A DNA stretch of 64,000 bases from an uncultured Mucispirillum sp. (GCA_944323205.1 CALURO010000001.1:124001-188000), one strand, 5' to 3'; shown: positions 1-10,363, numbered from the stretch's first letter. Numbers and translations: made by a program. Notes: generated from the sequence alone by a model not told the origin.

Positions 1-492
1 AAATGCTAATTTATAATAAACTTAGTAATTATTATTTATGTATTTGTAGTATATTTTAAACTATTGAACCTGTGCAAATCTCATAAATCAAATTTTTTGT
101 TATTTTAAACATATTACACTTTTATATAAAAATTCATCCCTGAATTTTTATAACCACGCATATCCGAAATAAATTCGTCTATGCTTACTAAAAGAAAATA
201 CATCATGTATTTTTTGCTCCAATTGTATAAACATTCTCAATTTTTTCTCCATTGCTGCAGCAACTCGCTATCGCTTAAGACTTTCTGTCAGCAAATCATT
301 CCGAAAAAATTGTTCATATACAATTAAGTCCCAAAGGTAATAAAATAACAGGGGAACATCCTTTAAAAGCGGATATAATGCCATATTAATATATTATAAT
401 TTTTAAGCTTTATTTTTAACTCTAGTAAATATTTTATTTTAATTATTATATAGTTATTAGTATTATTATAAAAAAATGGGGGGGTGAAGCAG
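1..492. other. Intergenic region, no recognised gene
   Basis: Strongly AT-rich. No convincing coding frame was found on either strand; the longest Met-started frame seen (minus strand, roughly positions 150-255) is about 35 codons, has no recognised similarity and runs into stops. A perfect 9-bp inverted repeat (AAAAATTCA/TGAATTTTT, loop TCCC) lies at 128-149 and could be a weak hairpin. A G7 run at 478-484 follows an A7 run just past the end of the first minus-strand gene. Confidence 0.5.
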
Positions 493-1737
493 TTATTTTA
501 ATTTATCAAAATAATAGTATATAGTATTATCTTCTATTCGACGATACATTACTGCATCTGTATTGTTTTTAACAGGCACAGCAAATTTACCACATTTTTT
601 ACCAGAGCAGTAAAATTCACCATAGTTTAACATTATATTTTGATGAGAACATTTTTTAGGGATTACTGATATTTTAGTTTCCTTTCCATTAATATTTTGA
701 TACATATTTCCGCTGAATGATTTATAATATAAAGTTTTGCCAGAAATACATGCTTTTGGCAGTTCATAATTCATAGATAAAAATCGCTGCCATACTGTTT
801 CAAGATAATATATTTGTATATTTGATTTATCTAAAGTTATAAATGTGGTAGATGTAGAAGCAAAATTATCTTTTATCGGCAGGTCATGATACATTTCGCT
901 GTCAGTTATTAAAGTAGTGCCGCAAAGTCCGGAAACACTGTGTGGGCTTGCAGTGCAGTCTGTATTATCACTTATTTTCACAGTATCATTATCAAGTACA
1001 AAAAACTTTTTATTATCTTTTAATGTGCCGTAAAACCTGCCTTCAGAATGATATATTTCATTATAACCTGACGGTATCTGCCCTGTTAATGTAAAAGCCT
1101 TAATATTTTTATCATATGTTAATAAATATCCATTTTCCTGCAGAAGCACTGGGGCTCCATTTATATATCCTGCTGCTTTTATTAAAAGCCCTGTATCGCC
1201 AAAATATAATTCATCACCATTATAAGAATTTCTTAATGCTGCTTGAGAGCCAGCCCACTCTATAATATAGTTTGGCACTATTTCCACACTACCGTTTAAC
1301 ATTCTAGGGTATGTTCCCACACTTGCACACTCTGTTGCAGAATATACATCTACATGGCTGCTGTTATATATAACTGCTTCAAGCCCATATACTCTTACAT
1401 TTTCATAAGTATGCTTTAAATAAAGACCAGGACAGCTCGCAATTGTAAAACCAATTTCATCTGGCTTTAAAACTGCAATCATATCTTTACCTGCTGCCAT
1501 AGATGTTACATCACTATCGCTGTATACTCTTTGATATGTTTTGCTAAAACTGATTAAAGAACTTCTAATCATAGAAGATTCTGGTATTTTTGCTTCAAAA
1601 TCTTTTGGATTTGAAGGCTCTGCTTTTACAGGGCTTACTACCTGCAAAAGCTGCCCGCCAGTAATTACTTTTTGTTTTTCTGCACAGCCGTAAAATAATA
1701 ACACTATACAGGCTGTTATTAATACAGATTTTTTCAT
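493..1737 (-). CDS. Cys-rich hypothetical lipoprotein
   Basis: Function not recognised. The 414-residue product starts with a short positive n-region and a hydrophobic stretch ending in FYGC, a lipobox with the acylated Cys at residue 18, so it should be an envelope lipoprotein. The mature part carries about nine further cysteines, several spaced for disulfides, plus many Tyr/Asn-rich strands and no membrane helix. It lies 12 bases downstream of the outer-membrane barrel gene on the same strand and is probably co-transcribed with it. No clear Shine-Dalgarno precedes its ATG, which fits coupling to the upstream gene. The lipoprotein call is firm; the role is unknown. Confidence 0.75.
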   Translation of the reverse strand: MKKSVLITACIVLLFYGCAEKQKVITGGQLLQVVSPVKAEPSNPKDFEAKIPESSMIRSSLISFSKTYQRVYSDSDVTSMAAGKDMIAVLKPDEIGFTIASCPGLYLKHTYENVRVYGLEAVIYNSSHVDVYSATECASVGTYPRMLNGSVEIVPNYIIEWAGSQAALRNSYNGDELYFGDTGLLIKAAGYINGAPVLLQENGYLLTYDKNIKAFTLTGQIPSGYNEIYHSEGRFYGTLKDNKKFFVLDNDTVKISDNTDCTASPHSVSGLCGTTLITDSEMYHDLPIKDNFASTSTTFITLDKSNIQIYYLETVWQRFLSMNYELPKACISGKTLYYKSFSGNMYQNINGKETKISVIPKKCSHQNIMLNYGEFYCSGKKCGKFAVPVKNNTDAVMYRRIEDNTIYYYFDKLK

Positions 1738-1749
1738 TATATTTTATAC

Positions 1750-2904
1750 TTAATCAATAAGCCTGTTATTTGGCTGTTTTTTAAGCTGGTCCCAGCCTAT
1801 TACAACTTCTATCACATGTCTATGGTCTGCATACTGTCCAGCATAAGCTCCAAGCTCTTCTGTATAGTAAGCATAGTTTATGCGAAGAAGCCATATATTC
1901 AAACCTGCACCTGCTGTCCAGTATCCCTGATGAAGCCCTGTGCGGAGAAATATCCTGTTCCAAAAACCTATTTCAGCACCAATATTTACCCGTTTGCCAA
2001 AAGAATCATCATATCCGTTTATAAATAATAAATCATTAAAATCTATAACCACATTAGATGAAATAAACTCCCAGTTTGGTGAAATTGCCAGACTTAGATT
2101 TAATGTAGGCTCTACTTTATCTAGCCCAGAAGCCATAGACTGATAGCCAAAATCATTAAATGAAAGACCAACTCTTGCATTTAATTCTTTTCTAAGCCAT
2201 GGAAGTTCATACATTATACCAACACTTGCTAAAATTCCCCAGCCAGAGTTTTCTAATATATTACTTACCAAACTGTTTGTATCTATATTTGCAATATCTA
2301 CTGCTGTATATGTAGTATTATAAGCCATACGGTAAAAACCCATTAAGGATACACCTATATGCAAAGATTTATCACTTAAAAATGAATGAGCATAAGTTAA
2401 AACTGCACCAGCATCTGCATGAACCTTTGCTGATACTGTAGGCATAACTTTATTATATGTAAGGATATTAGCATAGCTGTTAAAAAATATACCAAAAGAC
2501 CAGTTTTTATATGTAAATGCAGGGAAAAAACTAATAGGACTTAGATTATTATACTGCCCCATCATACCATTTAATGTGTTTACAATAGTATCAGTATCTA
2601 AACCTCCGCCACTTAAAAACATACTACCAAGTTCTGTAGCATTTGAAACCATATTACTATTAGCTCCAATGCTTAATGGAATAAGATCTAAACTCCATAC
2701 ACTTTTATTCATAGCAAGGCCAGCAGGGTTATAAAATGCTGCATATTTATCATTACTTACACCAAAAAAAGCATTACCCATACCCATAGCTCGCACAGAA
2801 GTCATCATTCTAGGGTATTCCCTTGAAAAAACTGTTTTTTGAGCATAGCTTGACGCAAATGGAATAATTACTAAAAGTGCCACTAATACTACTTTAAATT
2901 TCAT
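1750..2904 (-). CDS. Outer-membrane beta-barrel protein, PorV/UPF0164-like
   Basis: The start is placed at the ATG at 2904, not at the upstream in-frame Met at 2940, because a GGGGGA ribosome site precedes it by about eight bases and translation then begins directly with a signal peptide (MKFKVVLVALLVIIPFASSYA). The mature N-terminus has the RAMGMGNAFFGVSNDKYAAF pattern followed by YNPAGLA, typical of PorV/FadL-like and UPF0164 barrels. The rest alternates short hydrophobic beta strands ending in aromatic residues. Expected location is the outer membrane. Substrate is unknown; PorV relatives act in secretion or as hydrophobic-compound channels. It is followed closely by a lipoprotein gene. 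Confidence 0.7.
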   Translation of the reverse strand: MKFKVVLVALLVIIPFASSYAQKTVFSREYPRMMTSVRAMGMGNAFFGVSNDKYAAFYNPAGLAMNKSVWSLDLIPLSIGANSNMVSNATELGSMFLSGGGLDTDTIVNTLNGMMGQYNNLSPISFFPAFTYKNWSFGIFFNSYANILTYNKVMPTVSAKVHADAGAVLTYAHSFLSDKSLHIGVSLMGFYRMAYNTTYTAVDIANIDTNSLVSNILENSGWGILASVGIMYELPWLRKELNARVGLSFNDFGYQSMASGLDKVEPTLNLSLAISPNWEFISSNVVIDFNDLLFINGYDDSFGKRVNIGAEIGFWNRIFLRTGLHQGYWTAGAGLNIWLLRINYAYYTEELGAYAGQYADHRHVIEVVIGWDQLKKQPNNRLID

Positions 2905-2997
2905 ACCTATCTTCCCCCATTGCCTTAACTGCCCTAACAATTACTATTACCACTATTTCAGCTTTCTTTTATATTTGTTATATCTATCTTTTCCATT

Positions 2998-4014
2998 TTA
3001 GCGTGAATATAGTTTAGTTCCTGAACGAGAACCTACAATATTTCCTAAATAATTCACACCTAAAACATAATGAATACTTGGGTTGTATCTATAAACTGCA
3101 CAAAAATTATTAAAGGCAGCATGATATTCTTCACCATTTTCTCCCTGAACAGTAAAAAGTATTGCTTTTGTATCATCTGACACAGGAAATGGAAATGTTA
3201 CTCCTGCCTTTTTTAATGTTTTAACAGTTACTTTATAACCATCACATGGCTTTTCTGTAACATATTTATGAAACTTACGACCTTTTACCTGCACTTTCAT
3301 AGAAACAGGTTCGCCTGTATTCCACCCTTTTTTCTTTAAAAAATTAGCTACACTATACAAAGCATCTAAATGGTTATTAATAATATCTATATGCTTATCG
3401 CCTGTTCCGCTGACAGCATAAGTTAATACATTACTTGGCATAAACTGTGGTATACCGACAGCTCCTGCATAAGAGCTTTTAATATCAAAAATATCAGTAT
3501 CTGATTTTCTTGCAAATAAAAACAAGGCTTCAAGCTCTTTTTGGAAATATTCTGACCGCCTTGGATAATAAAAAGCAAGTGTAGCAATAGAATCAATCGC
3601 ACGGAATTTCATAGGTGAATAACCATAGTTTGTTTCCATGCCAATAATTCCTGCAATAATATAAGCAGGCACTCCATACTGTTTTTGTGCTTTTGCCAGT
3701 TCTGTTTTATGCTCTTTAAAATATTTTATCCCCAGATTTATTCGTATATCATTCAGCATATTTTCCTTATAAACTGCCCATGTCTTTACACTTTCAGCAG
3801 GCTGATTCATATACTGAGGAGTAAAACCTGAATGCATTGTTTTATCAAAAACACTATAAAGATAATCTTTACTAAAACCATGCTGTTTATTCATTCTATT
3901 AACAAAAGCATCAACATCTGGATTATTTATAAACTTACCTGCAGTCAGCTCTGCATAAGATTTGCCAAAAAAAGACAAACATAATAAAATTATCAAAAAA
4001 ATAAATTTTTTCAT
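2998..4014 (-). CDS. mltB: Lytic murein transglycosylase B (GH103/SLT_2)
   Basis: Cleaves the MurNAc-GlcNAc bond of peptidoglycan to a 1,6-anhydro product in the periplasm. An N-terminal signal peptide (residues 1-21, ending SYA) has no lipobox Cys, so this form is soluble or signal-cleaved. The catalytic region reads GIIGMETNYGYSP, where the Glu of ETNYG is the family acid, followed by AGAVGIPQFMPSN, the GH103 signature. At 338 residues it is close to MltB/SltB size. It is separated by 93 bases from the barrel-protein gene downstream and faces divergently from rpe across an AT-rich promoter region. Confidence 0.92.
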   Translation of the reverse strand: MKKFIFLIILLCLSFFGKSYAELTAGKFINNPDVDAFVNRMNKQHGFSKDYLYSVFDKTMHSGFTPQYMNQPAESVKTWAVYKENMLNDIRINLGIKYFKEHKTELAKAQKQYGVPAYIIAGIIGMETNYGYSPMKFRAIDSIATLAFYYPRRSEYFQKELEALFLFARKSDTDIFDIKSSYAGAVGIPQFMPSNVLTYAVSGTGDKHIDIINNHLDALYSVANFLKKKGWNTGEPVSMKVQVKGRKFHKYVTEKPCDGYKVTVKTLKKAGVTFPFPVSDDTKAILFTVQGENGEEYHAAFNNFCAVYRYNPSIHYVLGVNYLGNIVGSRSGTKLYSR

Positions 4015-4207
4015 AAACTGGGTATACCATAAATTTTATAAAAATAAAAGAAAAAATATATATTTTTCAGTAAAATTTTTCTAATTGATAAATATATGGA
4101 CTTACTCAAAAAAGTTAGATAAGTTCAAATTCTTTAAAAAATACTGAGGTAAATTATTGATTTTTTCATACAATAATGTATAAATATATATTATTTTGGA
4201 GGATTAA

Positions 4208-4852
4208 ATGATAGTTTCCGCATCTATTTTAAGTGCAGATTTTGCTAATTTAGAAAAAGAAATTAAGGCAGTAGATAAAGCAGGAGCTGACTGGATACAT
4301 TTAGATATTATGGACGGCTCCTTTGTACCAAATATTACTTTTGGTGCACCTGTTGTGAAAGCATTAAGAAAACATACAGATAAAATATTTGATGTTCATT
4401 TAATGATAGATAACCCGTCAAAATATATAGATGATTTTATAGATGCCGGGGCAGATATTATTGTTCCCCATTATGAAGCAGATAAACATATTCAAAGAAC
4501 TATATCTTATATTAAAAGCAAAGGCAAAAAAGCAGGTGTTGCACTAAATCCTGGCACACCTGTATATATGCTTGAAGAAATCCTGCCTTTTCTTGATTTA
4601 GTTTTGATTATGTCTGTAAATCCCGGTTTTCCTGCCCAAAGCCTGATAGAAACAAGTTATGACAAAATAATGAAACTTAAAAATATGGGAGAACAGATAA
4701 AACATAGTTTTATTATAGAAGTTGACGGTGGTGTTAATGACAAAACAATTGCAAGACTTGTCTCATCTGGAATCACTTGTGCAGTTGCTGGCAGTTATAT
4801 ATTTAAAGCAAATGATTACAGTATACCCATAAACCTGCTGAAACAATATTAA
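4208..4852 (+). CDS. rpe: Ribulose-phosphate 3-epimerase
   Basis: Interconverts D-ribulose 5-phosphate and D-xylulose 5-phosphate in the cytosolic pentose phosphate pathway. The 214-residue TIM barrel has every landmark: SASILSADFANL at the N-terminus, the metal-binding HLDIMDGSFVPN, DVHLMI, the MSVNPGF phosphate-binding loop and EVDGGVN followed by AVAGSYIFK. Length is normal for the family. A GGAGG ribosome site sits seven bases before the ATG. It stands alone, with a 255-base gap before the response regulator gene. Confidence 0.96.
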   Translation: MIVSASILSADFANLEKEIKAVDKAGADWIHLDIMDGSFVPNITFGAPVVKALRKHTDKIFDVHLMIDNPSKYIDDFIDAGADIIVPHYEADKHIQRTISYIKSKGKKAGVALNPGTPVYMLEEILPFLDLVLIMSVNPGFPAQSLIETSYDKIMKLKNMGEQIKHSFIIEVDGGVNDKTIARLVSSGITCAVAGSYIFKANDYSIPINLLKQY

Positions 4853-5107
4853 CTATTGATATATAAGAATTTTTTATAACAAACTTTTTTTTATATTTTT
4901 ACTTATTTTATATTACTGTTATAAATTTTTAAAAATCATATAACAATTGATGTTTTTTTGTAGCATATTTAAAATTTTTCTGTTATAATCTTTTTAGGGA
5001 ATATATTTTGTTGTATTATTTTGATATATACATTGTTCCATAGGACTTTTCAACAAAATATAATTCTTTATAAATCTGTTTTATATATAACATAAAAGGA
5101 GGACATT

Positions 5108-5470
5108 ATGGCTTATAATATTTTATTAGTTGATGATGAGGATGATATCCGTTTTTTATTTTCATCAGTTTTAAAGGAAGAAGGCTACAATACTTTTGAA
5201 GCGTCTAATTCTGCAGAATGTTTCAAAATATTAGAAACTGAAAAAATAGACCTTTGCCTGCTTGATATTAAACTAAAAGGTGAAAGCGGTATTGATATTC
5301 TGCAGCGTATAGTTAAAGAATATAAAGGTATGAAAACTATTCTTGCCACAGCTTATTCTGCTTATCAAGATGACTTTTCAACATGGAGTGCAGACGGCTA
5401 CTGGGTAAAATCTCAGGATACTGACTCTTTAAAAGAAGAAGTAAAAAGAGTGCTTGCTAAGGAAAACTAA
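5108..5470 (+). CDS. Single-domain response regulator (CheY-like receiver)
   Basis: A stand-alone receiver domain of 120 residues with no output domain. It shows the acidic pair in VDDEDD, the phospho-acceptor Asp in LCLLDIKL (about residue 53), the conserved Thr in LATAYS and the Lys in YWVKSQ. An AAAGGAGG ribosome site precedes the ATG. No histidine kinase is adjacent. It lies just upstream of the alpha-glucan operon but is separated from it by about 150 bases, so a role in glucan control is only a guess. It could equally serve chemotaxis or a phosphorelay. Confidence 0.88.
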   Translation: MAYNILLVDDEDDIRFLFSSVLKEEGYNTFEASNSAECFKILETEKIDLCLLDIKLKGESGIDILQRIVKEYKGMKTILATAYSAYQDDFSTWSADGYWVKSQDTDSLKEEVKRVLAKEN

Positions 5471-5616
5471 ATATTCTAAACCTGCTGGTTTTTAAATGTT
5501 AGCAAAATAGTCTTTAAAATATTAGTAAGAGCCTTTTTATTACTTTTAGCTTAAAGACTTTATATAATTTATTTAAGCTATATTTCAAAATAAAGAAATA
5601 TAAAGGTGGTACAATT

Positions 5617-8115
5617 ATGAAAGCAGTTGTTATGGCTGGTGGATTTGGAACAAGGATACAGCCCCTCACATCAAGCGTTCCAAAACCGATGATTCCTGTT
5701 TACAACAAACCGATGATGGAGTATATCATAATGTCACTGCGTGATGCTGGCATTAAGGATATAGCAATTCTTCTATACTTTAAACCTGAAATTATTAAAG
5801 CACATTTTGGAGATGGTTCTCAGCTTGGTATTCATATAGAATACTTTACTCCAGATGATGATTACGGCACAGCAGGTGCAGTTAAAAAAGCAGAAAAATT
5901 TCTTGATGAACGCTTCATAGTTGTAAGTGGTGATTTGATTACTGATTTTAATATACCTGAAATTATTAAATATCATGAAGATAAACACTCAAAAGCAACA
6001 ATTACTCTTACATCTGTTCCTGACCCATTACAGTTTGGCGTTGTAATTACAGACAGCGATGGCAAAATTGTCCGCTTTCTTGAAAAACCGGGCTGGGGTG
6101 AAGTTTTCAGCGATACAATAAACACTGGCATTTATGTATTTGAACCTGAAATATTAAACTATATACCAGAAAATAAAAACTTTGACTTTTCAAAAGATTT
6201 ATTTCCAAGCATTATGGCAGGCGGAACACATATATACGGCTACAATGCAAAAGGATACTGGAGAGATGTAGGCAACCCTGATTCATATAGAACTTCATTA
6301 CTTGAAATTGCTTCGGGTATGATAAAACTGCCATTTGAAGGCACAAAAGTTACTTTAAATGAAGGAGTGCTTTATCATGGTGAAAATTTTAAAATGGCAG
6401 ATGGTGTTGAAATAACAGGATTAGTAGTTGTTGGCGATAACTGTTCTTTTGGTGCTAATACTAAAATTTCTGACTGCTGTATGGGTAACGACTGCTCTAT
6501 TGGTGAAAATACATCTATTTCTAAGTCTATTCTTTGGAATAAGGTAAATATTGGCACAAACTGCTCTATTACTAATGCAGTATTTTGCGATAATGTGCTT
6601 GTTGGCAGTAAAGTAAAATGCGAACATGGTGTTATTATTGCAGAAGGCACATCTATTGGTAACAATGTTGTATTTGAAAAAGATATTATGGCATGGCCTG
6701 ATAAACAGGTGGAAGAAGGCTCTATTGTTTCTTCTAATCTTATATGGGGCGATAAATGGAAAAACTCTATATTTGAAGGTGGTAAAGTCAGTGCCAGAAC
6801 AAATATTGAGCTTTCTGCAGATATGGCAGCAAAACTTGGCGCTGCTTTTGGCTCACTTTTACCACAAGGGGCTAAAATACTTACATCAAGAGATTATCAT
6901 AGAGCATCAAGAATGCTTAAAAGAGCATTTTTAGGTGGTCTTCTTTCAACTGGTGTTAATGCAGTGGATTTAAAAATGGAAGCTCTGCCTGCTATGCGTT
7001 ATAAACTTTCTACTTTTGGTGAAGTAGGCGGTGTCCATTTTAGACAGTCACCCAGCGACCCTACTCACACAGAAATACTTTTCTTTAATGATGCTGGGGA
7101 CAGTATAGATTCTGGTGTAGAGAAAAATCTTGAAAGAGCATTTTTTAGAGAAAATTTCAGACGTGTAACACATAATGAGATAGGCGATATTAATGAAAAA
7201 CAGATGGTTAAAGAATTTTATATAGAAGGCATTTTAAGAAGTATAGACAAAACGAGCCTTATGGCTAAAAGCACAAAAATAGTTCTTGACCTGCTTAATG
7301 GTATAACAGACCCAATACTTCCTAAAATTCTTAATCAAGTAGGTATTGATTCTGTTATATTAAATGCAAATCATGATGAACTGAAACTTTCACGCTCTGA
7401 ACATCAGCAGGATACTGCAATACAGCAGGCAGCAAATATTGTTAAAGTATTAAATGCAGATGCCGGGTTTATTATATTCCCATCTGGCGAACGCTTAACT
7501 GTTATTGATGATATGGGCGAAAAACTGAACGGGCATAAACTGCTTATGCTTATGCTTTTATTAATAGATAAATCTACCCCTAAAAAAGTAAAAGTTTATC
7601 TGCCAGCCTTTGCACCTAGTGTACTTGATAATAAACTTAAAAATGTGGAAGTAATACACGGCTCTTTTACTGGAATTAAAGGGACATTTTTAAGAGATTA
7701 CTATTTTACAGGAAACTTAAGAAGTTTTATATGCTTTACTGAGCATAATACTACACCTGATGCAATGTATGCTTCATTAAAAATAGTTGAAATGATGAAT
7801 AAAATAGGCAAACCACTTTCTGAAATTGCAGCAGAAATTCCAGAATATAAATTTTATCATTCAGTAATCAACTGCCCTGTAGAAGTAAAAGGGTTTTTAA
7901 TGAGAAAAATGAGTGAAGAAGCAAGAGAAAAAGATGCATCTTTCTTAGATGGTATCAAAATACTGCTTGATGGTGGCTGGGCACACATGGTGCCAGACCA
8001 ATACTCCCCAAATGTTCACTTATACATTGAAGGAAAAACAGAGAAAGCAGGCGACGCAATCCATAAAGAATTTGTTGATAAAATAAATAAATGGATTGAA
8101 GAACACAGTGCATAA
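5617..8115 (+). CDS. Sugar-1-phosphate nucleotidyltransferase fused to phosphomannomutase-like domain
   Basis: Three parts are visible. Residues 1-235 form a nucleotidyltransferase with the signature GGFGTRIQPLT and downstream KPM. Residues about 250-370 form a left-handed hexapeptide repeat helix. Residues about 385-830 form an alpha-phosphohexomutase-like region. Such 830-residue fusions are usually annotated as mannose-1-phosphate guanylyltransferase, in the GlmU/RmlA superfamily. In the mutase part, the place expected for the catalytic-serine loop TASHNP reads RQSPSDP, so mutase activity is doubtful. As first gene of the alpha-glucan operon it may supply an activated sugar; no glgC is seen in the window. 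The nucleotide and sugar specificity cannot be read from sequence. Confidence 0.85.
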   Translation: MKAVVMAGGFGTRIQPLTSSVPKPMIPVYNKPMMEYIIMSLRDAGIKDIAILLYFKPEIIKAHFGDGSQLGIHIEYFTPDDDYGTAGAVKKAEKFLDERFIVVSGDLITDFNIPEIIKYHEDKHSKATITLTSVPDPLQFGVVITDSDGKIVRFLEKPGWGEVFSDTINTGIYVFEPEILNYIPENKNFDFSKDLFPSIMAGGTHIYGYNAKGYWRDVGNPDSYRTSLLEIASGMIKLPFEGTKVTLNEGVLYHGENFKMADGVEITGLVVVGDNCSFGANTKISDCCMGNDCSIGENTSISKSILWNKVNIGTNCSITNAVFCDNVLVGSKVKCEHGVIIAEGTSIGNNVVFEKDIMAWPDKQVEEGSIVSSNLIWGDKWKNSIFEGGKVSARTNIELSADMAAKLGAAFGSLLPQGAKILTSRDYHRASRMLKRAFLGGLLSTGVNAVDLKMEALPAMRYKLSTFGEVGGVHFRQSPSDPTHTEILFFNDAGDSIDSGVEKNLERAFFRENFRRVTHNEIGDINEKQMVKEFYIEGILRSIDKTSLMAKSTKIVLDLLNGITDPILPKILNQVGIDSVILNANHDELKLSRSEHQQDTAIQQAANIVKVLNADAGFIIFPSGERLTVIDDMGEKLNGHKLLMLMLLLIDKSTPKKVKVYLPAFAPSVLDNKLKNVEVIHGSFTGIKGTFLRDYYFTGNLRSFICFTEHNTTPDAMYASLKIVEMMNKIGKPLSEIAAEIPEYKFYHSVINCPVEVKGFLMRKMSEEAREKDASFLDGIKILLDGGWAHMVPDQYSPNVHLYIEGKTEKAGDAIHKEFVDKINKWIEEHSA

Positions 8116-8126
8116 TATTAATATAA

Positions 8127-8152
8127 TACCTGCCTTGAAATATAGGCAGGTA
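8127..8152 (+). terminator. Intercistronic hairpin, weak terminator or attenuator
   Basis: A perfect stem, TACCTGCCT paired with AGGCAGGTA around an 8-base loop, lies 12 bases after the stop of the nucleotidyltransferase fusion. It is followed by AAATTTA rather than a clean U-run, so it may protect the upstream message or attenuate read-through into the GH57 genes rather than stop it. Confidence 0.45.
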
Positions 8153-8257
8153 AATTTATATAATAACAGAGTAATATAGTAATATAATAAATATAGTATA
8201 ATGCTGGTAACATATACCCAGCTTAATTAATTTCAATAAGATATAAGGAAATAGATA

Positions 8258-10345
8258 ATGAAAAAGTTATATTTAAGTTTGCTGTGGCACCAACACCAGC
8301 CTTATTATAAAAATGACAGTGATGGCAGATTTTATATGCCGTGGGTATACCTGCATGCTTTAAAAGATTATTATGAAATGGCTGCCCATGTGGAAAGAAC
8401 TGGTGTTAAAGCTGTATTTAATTATGTGCCTTCGCTGCTTATTCAGTTAAAAGAATATACTGATTTTAATGTTGCAGATAATTTCCTTATACTTATGCGT
8501 AAACAGGTTTCAGCTCTCACTCAGGAAGAACGGCAGCTTATTTTAAACCAATGCTGTATGGCTAATCTTAATACTATGATAAAGCCTATTAAAAGGTTTT
8601 ATGAACTGCAGCAAAAAGTTGTCGCCTCAAACGGCAATGCTGCAGATTTTTCAGATGCTGAAATATTAGATTTAGAAGTAGTATATATACTTTCCTGGTG
8701 TGGCGAATATTTAAGACAGGAAGACGGACATATACAATATCTTTTTAGTAAAGGCTCATCTTTTACTGAAGAAGATAAAATAGAGCTTTTAAAACACGCC
8801 GCAGACTGGGTTTCAAAAATAGTAGAAATACATAAACGATTACATGAAAATAATATGGCAGAAATATCATGCACACCATATTATCACCCTATTCTGCCAT
8901 TACTTATAGATATTAATTCTGCAAAAGAAGTATGTCCTGATATGAATATGCCAGTATTTGAAGGCAGTTTAGAAGACGATGCTTCATGGCATGTTAGAGA
9001 AGGACTTAATGAATTTGAACGCCACTTTGGTTTTAAACCAAAAGGTATGTGGCCTGCAGAAGGCAGTGTAAGCCAAAAAGCTGCAGAAATGTTTGCAGGA
9101 AACGGTATTAACTGGATAGCTACAGATGAAGAAGTTTTAGGAAACAGTTTGCAGGTTGATATAAAAGATAGTGGAAACAGATACAGACTTTATCAGAAAC
9201 ATTTTCAAATACATAACGGGCAGAAAATAAATATATTTTTCAGAGATAAAATGCTTTCTGACTTAATAGGATTTACTTATTCATCTTGGAATGAAGATGA
9301 TGCAGTTAATGATTTTATGCACCATTTAAGAAATATATATGATTCTGTTGAATTTTCTCCACATGTATCTGTCATACTAGATGGAGAAAATGCATGGGAA
9401 TATTATAACAGAAATGCTTATAACTTTTTTACAAAACTTTATGACAGGCTCACTCATACTGACTGGCTGCAGACACAGACATTTTCAGAAGTGATTAATA
9501 ACTATGATGTGCCAGAAGAAACACTCCATAATATTAAAGCTGGCTCGTGGATTATGGGCAACTTCCGTATATGGATAGGGCATCCTGAAAAAAATAAAGC
9601 ATGGGAGCTTTTAAGTAAAACTAAACGCTCTATTGAAAGACACATATCAAATGCTGATGAAGCTGCCGTTGCACAAATATATAAAGAATACCATACAGCA
9701 GAAGGCAGCGACTGGTTTTGGTGGTATGGTGATGACCATTTCTCTATACAGGCAGATGTATTTGATAAACTGTTTAGAACTCATCTTGTTAATATATACA
9801 GGCTTTTAAAATTAAATGTGCCTTCTGAACTTTTTACACCTATTAAAGCAGTTAAAAATTCAGGAATTATAACAAAACCATCATCATTTATATGCCCTAA
9901 AATAGAGGGTAAAATTACAACTTTCTTTGAATGGCTTGGTGCTGGTGAGTTTGATTTAAAATCAGATGCAGGCTCTATGCACGCAGGAGGCGATATTCTT
10001 CAAAATATGCTTTATGGCTTTGATGATAAAAACTTATATATTGCTTTAAAAAGTGATTTTTCATCTTTGGAAAATACAATATGCCAGATAGACATATCCT
10101 TTGAAGAAGACAGAAAAACTTTTGAAATAGATTTAGGCTATAAAAAAAATACAATGAATAATGTTACTTATGCTGTTGACCATATTTTAGAAGCATCTAT
10201 ACCACTAAAACTATTTAAAGGTGCAGAAAAAATTTATATAGAATTAAGGCTTTTGAAAGACGGCCTTGTTATTGAAAAAGCTCCTCTTTATAATGCTGTG
10301 GAAGTAAATATTGCAGATGATTTTAAAGAGGAATGGATAGTATAA
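8258..10345 (+). CDS. GH57 glycoside hydrolase, alpha-amylase/amylopullulanase-like
   Basis: Probably hydrolyses or rearranges alpha-1,4 (and perhaps 1,6) glucan. GH57 conserved regions are present: HQHQP at residues 11-15, the nucleophile region GMWPAEGSVS with Glu268, the acid region LDGENAWE with Asp375, and WIGHPEKNKAW further on. About 200 residues after the catalytic barrel contain beta-rich sequence. No signal peptide is seen, so it is cytosolic, consistent with storage-glucan metabolism rather than extracellular starch digestion. An AAGGAAATAGATA ribosome site precedes the ATG. It is the first of three GH57 proteins in this operon. Confidence 0.88.
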   Translation: MKKLYLSLLWHQHQPYYKNDSDGRFYMPWVYLHALKDYYEMAAHVERTGVKAVFNYVPSLLIQLKEYTDFNVADNFLILMRKQVSALTQEERQLILNQCCMANLNTMIKPIKRFYELQQKVVASNGNAADFSDAEILDLEVVYILSWCGEYLRQEDGHIQYLFSKGSSFTEEDKIELLKHAADWVSKIVEIHKRLHENNMAEISCTPYYHPILPLLIDINSAKEVCPDMNMPVFEGSLEDDASWHVREGLNEFERHFGFKPKGMWPAEGSVSQKAAEMFAGNGINWIATDEEVLGNSLQVDIKDSGNRYRLYQKHFQIHNGQKINIFFRDKMLSDLIGFTYSSWNEDDAVNDFMHHLRNIYDSVEFSPHVSVILDGENAWEYYNRNAYNFFTKLYDRLTHTDWLQTQTFSEVINNYDVPEETLHNIKAGSWIMGNFRIWIGHPEKNKAWELLSKTKRSIERHISNADEAAVAQIYKEYHTAEGSDWFWWYGDDHFSIQADVFDKLFRTHLVNIYRLLKLNVPSELFTPIKAVKNSGIITKPSSFICPKIEGKITTFFEWLGAGEFDLKSDAGSMHAGGDILQNMLYGFDDKNLYIALKSDFSSLENTICQIDISFEEDRKTFEIDLGYKKNTMNNVTYAVDHILEASIPLKLFKGAEKIYIELRLLKDGLVIEKAPLYNAVEVNIADDFKEEWIV

Positions 10346-10363
10346 AATTATATAGAGGTTAAT

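Noticed and set aside
478-484. G7 run as a third phase-variable promoter
   Set aside because: No TTGACA or TATAAT-like boxes flank it and no gene start lies downstream on either strand within the window.
6375-6665. Long open frame on the minus strand within the hexapeptide-repeat coding region
   Set aside because: It is a shadow of the repetitive hexapeptide codons on the plus strand, with no ribosome site and no plausible product.
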